A stretch of 16,414 bases of DNA from Chloroflexota bacterium (GTDB taxonomy: Bacteria > Chloroflexota > Anaerolineae > B4-G1). How positions within the stretch are numbered: the first letter of the stretch is position 1; every line of letters begins with the position of its first letter. The notes under the pieces are model-generated. The model did not search any database and had not been told where the DNA came from. It saw only the letters and a program-made list of their open reading frames with translations. Below, piece by piece: positions 6,797 through 12,379 of the stretch. The translations under genes and the position numbers were made by a program. Where the stretch lies: assembly GCA_011046405.1 (NCBI GenBank), contig DSAR01000437.1, positions 1 through 16,414 on the forward strand, given 5' to 3'.

Positions 6797-6809
6797 ACCA
6801 TCGTCACGG

Positions 6810-6953
6810 TCTAACATGCTAGATCTAGTTCAATAATAAGGAATCGTTGAGCGCCAAATTCGTGCTCAATTCACAAGAATAGACTTTATAGACATTTACG
6901 GTCCAGACTTCGGAAGTCTCAAATGCCTATAATGTCTAATTTCATCGGTTAGG
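6810..6953 (+). repeat. Structured repeat copy D, forming the ACP leader
   Basis: A larger, diverged member (144 bp) of the CCTAAC/GTTAGG family. CTAAC (6811-6815) pairs with GTTAG (6948-6952). The conserved CAATAATAAGGA block and an ATTCGTGC...CAAGAAT hairpin match copies A and B. It also has a unique nested stem, TAGACATT (6889-6896) with AATGTCTA (6931-6938), enclosing AGACTT/AAGTCT (6905-6910, 6914-6919). It starts at the predicted transcription start of the ACP gene and its closing arm ends 17 bases before the ribosome-binding site. Confidence 0.6.
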
Positions 6954-6985
6954 CTAAAGCTATTTAAGAAAGGGAGGCAAAAAGA

Positions 6986-7231
6986 ATGGCAGACGTTTTT
7001 GAGACAATCCAAGAGATCATCGTAGACCTGTTAGGTGTGGATCCCGAACAAGTCACCCGAGAGGCGCGTTTTCGAGAAGACCTGGAAGCAGATTCTCTTG
7101 ATCTCGTAGAACTCATCATGGAGTTCGAGGAGCAATTCGACGCGAAAATTTCCGACGAAGACGCTCAAAGTATTCGCACTGTTGGCGAGGCAGAGGCCTA
7201 CATCAAGGAACGTATGGGCGCCGAGTCCTAG
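6986..7231 (+). CDS. acpP: Acyl carrier protein
   Basis: An 81-residue acidic four-helix protein that carries growing acyl chains during fatty-acid synthesis. The phosphopantetheine attachment serine is Ser37 in EADSLDLVEL (34-43), followed by the typical IMEFEEQFDAKISDEDA. Length and start (MADVFETIQE) are standard. AGGGAGG (6971-6977) lies 8 bases before the ATG. Unlike in many bacteria, it is not placed between plsX/fabD/fabG and fabF; those lipid genes lie 5 kb away (11680-16109) but share the same promoter form. It is a single-gene transcript closed by the terminator at 7261-7287 and diverges from the IPP isomerase gene. Confidence 0.97.
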   Translation: MADVFETIQEIIVDLLGVDPEQVTREARFREDLEADSLDLVELIMEFEEQFDAKISDEDAQSIRTVGEAEAYIKERMGAES

Positions 7232-7260
7232 GCGCAACGGTTTTATCGCTAGACAACATC

Positions 7261-7287
7261 AAAGGCCACCGCGAATCGGTGGCCTTT
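7261..7287 (+). terminator. Terminator of the ACP gene
   Basis: AAAGGCCACCG (7261-7271) pairs perfectly with CGGTGGCCTTT (7277-7287) around a 5-base loop, ending in a short T-run. It stands 29 bp after the ACP stop codon. Confidence 0.85.
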
Positions 7288-7298
7288 GTAATTAAAAG

Positions 7299-7385
7299 GT
7301 AACTGCTCAGGCCAGCCCCTTGCTGCGATGGAGAGTGGGGGCCCCCGCCCATCCGCTGCAAACGGACGCTAGGCTGAGCAGTTAC
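7299..7385 (+). mobile_element. MITE-like element family 1, complete copy with 8-bp target duplication
   Basis: This 87-bp element has 12-bp perfect terminal inverted repeats, GTAACTGCTCAG at the left and CTGAGCAGTTAC at the right, and a GC-rich middle. It is flanked by a perfect 8-bp direct repeat, ATTAAAAG (7291-7298 and 7386-7393). It encodes nothing. IS66-family elements have ends starting GTAA and make 8-bp duplications, so an IS66-type transposase is a plausible mover; no such gene is in the window. It sits between the ACP terminator and the ribosome-binding site of the next gene. Confidence 0.92.
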
Positions 7386-7419
7386 ATTAAAAGCACACAC
7401 AGTTCAAGGAGATCTTAAA

Positions 7420-7622
7420 ATGGAATGTAACGTAGAAGGAAATCTGGAACACTGCACCTGCACCTACGACCCGTGCTCCCGGAAGGGGAAATGTTGTGAA
7501 TGTATCCGCTACCACTGGCGAATGAAACAACTGCCAGGCTGCCTCTTCTCACCAGAAGAGGAACGGACCTACGATCGTTCCCTGGCAAACTTCATTCGCA
7601 TCTATAGCCAACGCTCGTAATC
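7420..7622 (+). CDS. Small cysteine-rich DUF6485 protein
   Basis: A 66-residue protein with a cysteine cluster, MECNVEGNLEHCTCTYDPCS followed by RKGKCCECIRYHWRM and LPGCLFSPEEERTYDRS, matching the DUF6485 pattern. Eight cysteines (3, 12, 14, 19, 25, 26, 28, 41) within 41 residues suggest metal (probably zinc or iron-sulfur) binding; this is inference, and the family has no established function. AAGGAG (7406-7411) lies 8 bases before the ATG at 7420. There is no signal peptide. Its upstream region is largely the MITE-like insertion 7299-7385, which may have moved or cut its promoter. The stop codon TAA ends at about 7620-7622. Confidence 0.88.
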
Positions 7623-7673
7623 ATACGAAGCAGGGAAGACAACGTTTCTCGAGCATTGTCAACGAATCTCCTT

Positions 7674-7692
7674 CAGGAGAAGACTTCTCCTG
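7674..7692. other. Hairpin downstream of the DUF6485 gene
   Basis: CAGGAGAA and TTCTCCTG form a perfect 8-bp stem with a 3-base loop, about 55 bp after the stop codon. There is no T-tract, so it may be a weak terminator or a structural remnant. Confidence 0.4.
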
Positions 7693-7716
7693 CGACGTAC
7701 GATTGTTCCCTCAACC

Positions 7717-7826
7717 GTATCATCTCAATAAACCGGGGCAAACTCGCTCGGGCCGGTCTCCTGACCGTGCCCGCTGTGGCTCGGTCGGGAGACCGGCCAC
7801 AGCTCCCCAACTTATTGAGAAGATAC
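7717..7826 (+). mobile_element. MITE-like element family 2, complete copy with 8-bp target duplication
   Basis: A 110-bp element with terminal inverted repeats GTATCATCTCAATAA (left) and, on the opposite strand, GTATCTTCTCAATAA (right), 14 of 15 bases alike. A perfect 8-bp duplication CCTCAACC flanks it (7709-7716 and 7827-7834). The middle holds a GC-rich inverted segment (GCCGGTCTCC / GGGAGACCGGC type). An inverted partial copy fills 1-66. No coding capacity. It lies in the leader region of the secreted glycosidase gene. Confidence 0.9.
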
Positions 7827-7834
7827 CCTCAACC

Positions 7835-7918
7835 CCTATCCAGGGCAGAGCCGGAACCAATAAGGAGCGCCTCGGATGCAAAATTCTTGCACAAAAAACA
7901 AAAATTTCACTGGATAGG
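7835..7918 (+). repeat. Structured repeat copy E with compensatory stem change (leader of secreted protein)
   Basis: An 84-bp element whose left half (CAGAGCCGGAACCAATAAGG) matches copy B. The closing stem is CCTATCCAG (7835-7843) with CTGGATAGG (7910-7918): compared with CCTAACC/GGTTAGG of the other copies one pair is changed on both sides, and pairing is kept. The inner hairpin is degenerate. GGATAG (7912-7917) can instead pair with CTATCC (7921-7926), immediately before the AAGGGA ribosome-binding site, so two mutually exclusive folds are possible. Confidence 0.65.
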
Positions 7919-7939
7919 CACTATCCAAGGGACGTGAAC

Positions 7940-9769
7940 GTGCTCACTATAAGCGCATCCATCAGCATAGCAATCATTATGGTGCTTTGCCTACATATCG
8001 GTATGGCAACGTTCATTCCAGGAGCCGCCCGCGCCGAACGCTCGAAGCCAGACAGCGAGTCGCCGTTGCTTCCCGATCCCCACTTGGGCTACGGTATCAA
8101 CGTCCGGCGAGAAGAAAACATCGAATCTCTTTTCGCCCCTTTGCAGTTGGAGTGGGTCAAGCTCTGGGAGGAATACGAAGGCGAAGCGCCAGCCGAACGA
8201 TTGCCCTACCAGGTGCTGTTCGCTCTTGACCTGCGAGATGGCTTGCCGCCAGATATGGACGCCTGGGCGATCTATGTCGAAGAGATCGCCCGGGCCGGCC
8301 GGGGGCGGGTCGAAGCTTACGAAATTGGTAACGAACCCAACGTCGAGCGATTCTGGGGCGGCAAACCGCCCAATCCGGCCGAATATACCCAGGTCCTCCA
8401 GGTTGCCTACGAACGCATCAAAGCGCTAGACCCAGCAGCCATCGTCGTCAGCGCGGGATTGGCGCCGGTCGGGCGAATACAGGGCGATTGCAACGGGTGG
8501 AAAGGCAACAACTGTGGCGCGATGGACGAGCAAGAATACACACACCAGATGCTGCTCCTGGGTGCTGGCGACTATATGGACGCCTTTGGTTACCACCCCT
8601 ATGGATTCGCCTACGAACCGGAGACGGATCCCCACGCCGTATCTAACAATTTCGCTTTCCGAGGCGTCGAGATCATCCGCGACATCCTCGTACAACACGA
8701 CCTGGCCCACAAGCCCATCTGGGCGACCGAATTCAACTGGCTGCGCGACTGGCGCGAAGACGGCGTGACGATGCCGGAACGCTGCCGCCAAACGTATGAA
8801 GATCATTTCGCTTGGATGGCGGTCACGGAGATCGAGCAGGCCAATTACCTGACCCGGGCCTATCGCTACGCCGACGAAAATTGGCCGTGGATGGACGCGA
8901 TGTTCGTTTGGAACCTGGATTGGCACGATTACCATCCATGGGATTGCGAGGCGGCCCATCACTTCTCCATCCGCAAACCGGACGGCACGACGATGGGCAC
9001 GCCGGCCCTGGTCTACGACGCGGTGGCGTCGATGGACAAACGGGTGGGCTATTTCGGCCCCCAACTGGCGCTCGATCCCAGCGCCCTGACTCTGGAAGCG
9101 AACGTTTACGAACCTGGGCTGATCACGACGACGTTGATCCCCTGGAATGCCCGTTACCGGCTCTTGACTTGGACCGCCAGCGCCGCAACCAGCGCCGCCA
9201 TCACGCCGACGCTGGCGATCACTAGCGGCCGGCAGGGAAACCCCCTGACGATCACCGTGAACAGCACCGGTTACGGCGTGGGCGTTTATACCGGCGTCAT
9301 CACCGTGACAGCCGTCGCCACTGACGTGCTCGATTCGCCCCAGACGGTGCCAATCACGTTGAACGTCCGAGGCGCCCAACTCGAGGTCATTCCGCCCAGC
9401 ATCGACATCTACGCTGCCTTGAACGAAGCCGGGGTATATACAGCCATCGTCGTGCCGAGCAACACCGGTTACGGTGTCTTCACCTGGACGGCGAGCGTCG
9501 CCTCCGGCTTCCATATGACAGGCACGCTAGGCACGCTAGGCGCACAGGTGGCGCCGACGTTAGTCGTCACTACCGGTCTTCAGGGCCAGCCATTGCCCGT
9601 GGCTATAGACACGACAGGCTACAGCACCGGCACGTTCGCCGGGGCGATCACCGTGACGAGCACCGCTGCCGATGTGCTGAACGCCCCCCAGCGCGTGCCC
9701 GTCTTCTTGCACATCGCGCCAAAACGGTATCGAATCTTCCTTCCCATCACTCTGCGCGCCCAGCCTTGA
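7940..9769 (+). CDS. Secreted clan GH-A glycoside hydrolase-like protein with two BACON-like domains
   Basis: I start at GTG 7940, giving 609 residues, because AAGGGA (7927-7932) lies 7 bases upstream and a signal peptide follows at once (hydrophobic 5-29, cleavage after GAARA near 32). Residues about 45-370 look like a TIM-barrel glycosidase: YEIGNEPNVE (128-137) gives the likely acid/base Glu132, DAFGYHPYG (214-222) is typical of clan GH-A, and WATEFNW (261-267) gives the likely nucleophile Glu264. The substrate cannot be told. Two related beta domains follow (about 376-477 and 480-593), each with TWTAS, GxPLxxxxxxTGY and a final VPxxLxV strand, as in BACON domains. The protein ends KRYRIFLPITLRAQP, a hydrophobic-basic tail. 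The 9-bp tandem duplication at 9521-9538 adds a Thr-Leu-Gly. An open extension upstream to 7703 only translates repeats. Confidence 0.85.
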   Translation: MLTISASISIAIIMVLCLHIGMATFIPGAARAERSKPDSESPLLPDPHLGYGINVRREENIESLFAPLQLEWVKLWEEYEGEAPAERLPYQVLFALDLRDGLPPDMDAWAIYVEEIARAGRGRVEAYEIGNEPNVERFWGGKPPNPAEYTQVLQVAYERIKALDPAAIVVSAGLAPVGRIQGDCNGWKGNNCGAMDEQEYTHQMLLLGAGDYMDAFGYHPYGFAYEPETDPHAVSNNFAFRGVEIIRDILVQHDLAHKPIWATEFNWLRDWREDGVTMPERCRQTYEDHFAWMAVTEIEQANYLTRAYRYADENWPWMDAMFVWNLDWHDYHPWDCEAAHHFSIRKPDGTTMGTPALVYDAVASMDKRVGYFGPQLALDPSALTLEANVYEPGLITTTLIPWNARYRLLTWTASAATSAAITPTLAITSGRQGNPLTITVNSTGYGVGVYTGVITVTAVATDVLDSPQTVPITLNVRGAQLEVIPPSIDIYAALNEAGVYTAIVVPSNTGYGVFTWTASVASGFHMTGTLGTLGAQVAPTLVVTTGLQGQPLPVAIDTTGYSTGTFAGAITVTSTAADVLNAPQRVPVFLHIAPKRYRIFLPITLRAQP

Positions 9770-9780
9770 GCCCCATACTG

Positions 9781-9812
9781 GCGGGCCAGAACCCGGCGCG
9801 CGTTTTTCTTTT
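9781..9812 (+). terminator. Probable terminator of the secreted glycosidase gene
   Basis: GCGGG (9781-9785) pairs with CCCG-C (9792-9797, one bulged G) around a 6-base loop, followed by TTTTTCTTTT (9803-9812). The stem is short but the T-rich tail and the position 11 bp after the stop codon fit. Confidence 0.45.
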
Positions 9813-9837
9813 CCCAAGACTTATACTATAATGATTG

Positions 9838-9923
9838 GTAACTGCTCAGGCCAGCCCCTTGCTGCGATGGAGAGTGGGGCCCCCGCCCACCCGCTGCAAA
9901 CCGACGGTAGGTTGAGCAGTTAC
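9838..9923 (+). mobile_element. MITE-like element family 1, second complete copy
   Basis: This 86-bp copy is nearly identical to 7299-7385, with ends GTAACTGCTCAG and TTGAGCAGTTAC. It is flanked by AATGATTG (9830-9837) and AATGATCG (9924-9931), an 8-bp duplication with one mismatch, so it looks slightly older than the other copy. It too lies just beyond a terminator and before the next gene. Confidence 0.9.
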
Positions 9924-10000
9924 AATGATCGATGTGAAACTTTATCCACATATTTGCGTACTATGCATGAGAATCGTTTATAAATGATTAGGAGGTTGTG

Positions 10001-10522
10001 ATGGTCGATACTTACGGCAAGGTAGAGGATAGCCGTACCGGCTTCGAGAAATTGCTTGACGTGATTCCAATGTGGGGCGGCTATCAAGAGCGCCAGAACC
10101 GGCGCAAGGCGGATCAGGTTCTGCGCCAGACGCTTGCAGAAAAGTTAGCGACTCGACGTCGTCAACTGGATGTCGCGCAGAAAGAGTTGATCAACAATGG
10201 CAGGTTAGACTTGGTAGATGACCTGGGCAGCGCGGTGACACAGTTGCAGACGTTCATCGATCGCGTCCGCACCGCCAGTTACGGTTATTCCGGTTTGTTC
10301 GATGCTGTACGAATCAACGAAGAAGAACTGGAGCAGATTTATAATTTTGACGTAGCGCTCTTCGATTACGTCGACCGGCTGGAAACGGCGACCAATCACC
10401 TGCGAGAGGTCATCTCGGTTGGAGAAGGCGCACCAGAGGCGATTCGCATTATCCAGGACATCTGCCGCGAGACGAACGACACATTCGACCAACGCGAGCA
10501 CGTCATCCTGGGCAGCCAGTAG
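10001..10522 (+). CDS. Conserved helical protein of unknown function, partner of SPFH protein
   Basis: A 173-residue soluble, helix-rich protein. No signal peptide, membrane segment or enzyme motif is visible. It starts MVDTYGKVEDSRTGFEKLLD, then a short MWGGYQERQNRR segment and a basic coiled-coil-like helix (about 35-90), followed by RVRTASYGYSGLFDAVRI (about 88-105) which looks like the family's most conserved part, then acidic helices. I choose ATG 10001 over the preceding GTG 9998 because GGAGG (9991-9995) is 5 bases from the ATG but only 2 from the GTG. It is 31 bp upstream of the SPFH gene and surely cotranscribed with it; I believe the pair recurs in Chloroflexota, from memory. A chaperone or regulator of the SPFH assembly is a guess. 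Confidence 0.85.
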   Translation: MVDTYGKVEDSRTGFEKLLDVIPMWGGYQERQNRRKADQVLRQTLAEKLATRRRQLDVAQKELINNGRLDLVDDLGSAVTQLQTFIDRVRTASYGYSGLFDAVRINEEELEQIYNFDVALFDYVDRLETATNHLREVISVGEGAPEAIRIIQDICRETNDTFDQREHVILGSQ

Positions 10523-10553
10523 CCGAGCTGCTGGAAATTGGAGGTGAGATAGC

Positions 10554-11594
10554 ATGGCTAGAAGAATATTAGATGTCGTAGAGTTCGTCGATGAAGGCGC
10601 TAACGAGATGGTCAACCGGATCCCCGAGCGAGGGTCCGGCGACTTCCGTATCGGTTCCCAGGTGATTGTCCGGGATAGCCAGGCCGCGGTCTTCTTCCGC
10701 GACGGTCGTTCGTTGGACGTGTTCGGGCCAGGCGCCCACACCATCACGACCGCCAATATCCCCCTGTTGGTCAACGCCGTCGGCAAGGTGTTCTCCGGCG
10801 AGACCCCTTTCAAAGCAGAGGTTTATTTCGTCAGCCTGCGAGAGTTCACCGACCTCAAGTGGGGTACGCCGACGCCGATCACCATCAAGGACCCCGAATT
10901 GGGCATGGCGCGGGTGCAGGCGCGGGGTTCCTATTCCGTCCAGATTTCTAATCCTCAATTATTCGTCAACAAGATCGTCGGCACCCAGGGGATCTATCGG
11001 ACGAGCAACATCCAGAACTTTTTCCGCTCGATGATCTTGACCAAGCTGACCGATCTGATCGGCGAGATGGGCAAGTCGGTCATCGAAATAGCCGGCCTGG
11101 CTGAAGAGCTGACAATGGGCGCCCGGGCCAAGGCGGCCGAGGAGTTCGAAGCCCGGGGTATCACGCTACTATCGATATACGTCGAGTACATTGGCCCCAC
11201 CGAGGAAACGGCCAAGGCTATCGAGGAACGTGCCTCGATGGGTGCGCTGGGTGACATGAACGCCTACATGCAGTTCCAGGCTGCACGGGCGATGCGCGAT
11301 GCAGCGCAACAATCCGGCGAAGGCGGCATGGCCGGCGCCGGTATGGGCCTGGGCGCTGGTATGGGGATGGGCGCATCTATGGCCCAGATGATGATGCAGA
11401 GTATGCAACAACAGCCCCAATCACAACCCCAACAGCCCGCCTCCTCTACCCCCGCCACGCCTACGACTGTGGAGGAGATCCAGAGTACGCTAGATAGCCT
11501 GGATATGCGACTAGCGGCGGGAGAAATCAGCGAGGACCTTTATAACAAACTACATAGCAAGTGGGAGACTCGCCTGGAAGAGTTGAAGGGATAG
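10554..11594 (+). CDS. SPFH-domain (virion-core-like) protein with C-terminal SHOCT-like segment
   Basis: A 346-residue member of the SPFH/YdjI 'virion core protein-like' group. The N-terminal part (about 1-110) has FRIGSQVIVRDSQAAVFFRDG and DVFGPGAHTITTANIPLL, typical of this group; the SPFH core runs to about 225 (GSYSVQISNPQLF, IEIAGLAEEL, GITLLSIYVEYI). There is no membrane helix. A Gly/Met-rich linker (255-283) and Gln/Pro/Thr-rich linker (285-305) lead to a C-terminal segment, TVEEIQSTLDSLDMRLAAGE (305-324) then ISEDLYNKLHSKW, which resembles a SHOCT oligomerisation motif. SPFH proteins form large rings or scaffolds at membranes. GGAGG (10540-10544) precedes the ATG by 9 bases. The unit ends at the strong terminator 11607-11642. 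Confidence 0.92.
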   Translation: MARRILDVVEFVDEGANEMVNRIPERGSGDFRIGSQVIVRDSQAAVFFRDGRSLDVFGPGAHTITTANIPLLVNAVGKVFSGETPFKAEVYFVSLREFTDLKWGTPTPITIKDPELGMARVQARGSYSVQISNPQLFVNKIVGTQGIYRTSNIQNFFRSMILTKLTDLIGEMGKSVIEIAGLAEELTMGARAKAAEEFEARGITLLSIYVEYIGPTEETAKAIEERASMGALGDMNAYMQFQAARAMRDAAQQSGEGGMAGAGMGLGAGMGMGASMAQMMMQSMQQQPQSQPQQPASSTPATPTTVEEIQSTLDSLDMRLAAGEISEDLYNKLHSKWETRLEELKG

Positions 11595-11606
11595 CGGTTA
11601 CGATAC

Positions 11607-11642
11607 AAAAAAAGCCCCGGCGCACGCGCCGGGGCTTTTTTT
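11607..11642. terminator. Strong bidirectional terminator between convergent units
   Basis: AAAAAAAGCCCCGGCG pairs with CGCCGGGGCTTTTTTT around a 4-base loop. It has a T-run on either strand, so it can end both the plus-strand SPFH unit and the minus-strand lipid operon, which converge here. Confidence 0.96.
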
Positions 11643-11679
11643 GATCAGCAAAGCAATAGACCAGTCGCCAACTCGCCAA

Positions 11680-12378
11680 CTACTGTCCCGCCGCCTCAAA
11701 AGCCTCGTAGAGTGCCTGATAGACGTCCTCCGGCAGCGATTTGCACTCACCCGGCCCGCGTAACCAATGCTTCAACTTCTTGGCGTGTGTAGTGGGCACG
11801 GGAACCTCGTCGGCTAACAGTGCGACCTCGGGATTGACGAACACGATCACGCCCCGAACAGGCACGTCGACGTCTGGCAAGCGTTGAGCCAACCATTGCT
11901 CCAATTTATCCACCTGCTTGCGAGCGTCGCTTTCGGGGGCGCCGATGGCCTCCTGCCCCGCAAATTGGCGGAAGAATTTTCCCTTCTGTTCGTGCACCCA
12001 TCGCTCTTCCTCCGCCAGGTAAGCGACGCGCCCGCCCTGGGACTTAACGACGAAGATAGAACAGCCACTCGGTTCGAGCAGGACGTGGCTGGTCGGCAAG
12101 ACGTAGTGAAGAAGCAGGTGGCGATGATCCAGCCCTTTCAGCGCCTTATCTAACGCTTTGTGGTGCGCCAGGGGGCCCACGTAACGGTCGGCAAAGAACC
12201 CGCCCACCAGTGAGAAGGCAAAGCCTAACGCCATGGAAAGCATCATGGGGATGATCCAGGTTGGCCTGACAAAGGAAATCATCAAACCGACGAATAGAAT
12301 GCCTAACCCTCCCATGACCCCATATTGACCGATGGCGCTGAATATACGGATGTGACGCTTATCAACGATGATTTTCAT
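11680..12378 (-). CDS. Membrane-anchored NERD (nuclease-related domain)-like protein
   Basis: A 232-residue protein with two membrane segments at about 13-36 and 40-62, then a cytoplasmic domain resembling NERD: LDHRHLLLHYVLPTSHVLLE (83-102), SIFVVKSQGGRV (107-118), then VRGVIVFVNPEVAL and a C-terminal KKLKHWLRG. In NERD proteins the VV-x-K strand belongs to a nuclease-like fold; activity here is not shown. I start at ATG 12376-12378, one base after the fabF stop, because AAGGAG inside the fabF end stands 7 bases upstream; the longer open frame to 12435 only overlaps fabF. Tight coupling with fabF implies cotranslation. It is the last gene of the lipid operon. Why a NERD protein travels with fatty-acid genes is unknown. 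Confidence 0.82.
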   Translation of the reverse strand: MKIIVDKRHIRIFSAIGQYGVMGGLGILFVGLMISFVRPTWIIPMMLSMALGFAFSLVGGFFADRYVGPLAHHKALDKALKGLDHRHLLLHYVLPTSHVLLEPSGCSIFVVKSQGGRVAYLAEEERWVHEQKGKFFRQFAGQEAIGAPESDARKQVDKLEQWLAQRLPDVDVPVRGVIVFVNPEVALLADEVPVPTTHAKKLKHWLRGPGECKSLPEDVYQALYEAFEAAGQ

Positions 12379-12379
12379 C

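Noticed and set aside
1782..7918. Known riboswitch classes for the CCTAAC/GTTAGG elements
   Set aside because: I compared by eye with c-di-GMP, TPP, SAM and cobalamin consensus blocks and saw no match; the copies also occur in both orientations relative to genes, unlike an ordinary riboswitch.
7703..7939. N-terminal extension of the glycosidase reading frame
   Set aside because: This stretch consists of MITE 7717-7826 and structured repeat E; the signal peptide and ribosome-binding site place the start at 7940.
8426..9514. Minus-strand open frame of 362 codons inside the glycosidase gene
   Set aside because: It is antisense to a gene with clear domains and signal peptide; the high-GC codon bias of the real gene explains the open frame, and its Arg/His/Gly-rich translation looks unlike a protein.
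9942..9950. A perfect DnaA-box sequence, TTATCCACA, upstream of gene 10001
   Set aside because: It is single, with no cluster of further boxes, AT-rich unwinding region or dnaA/dnaN genes nearby, so an origin is not supported.
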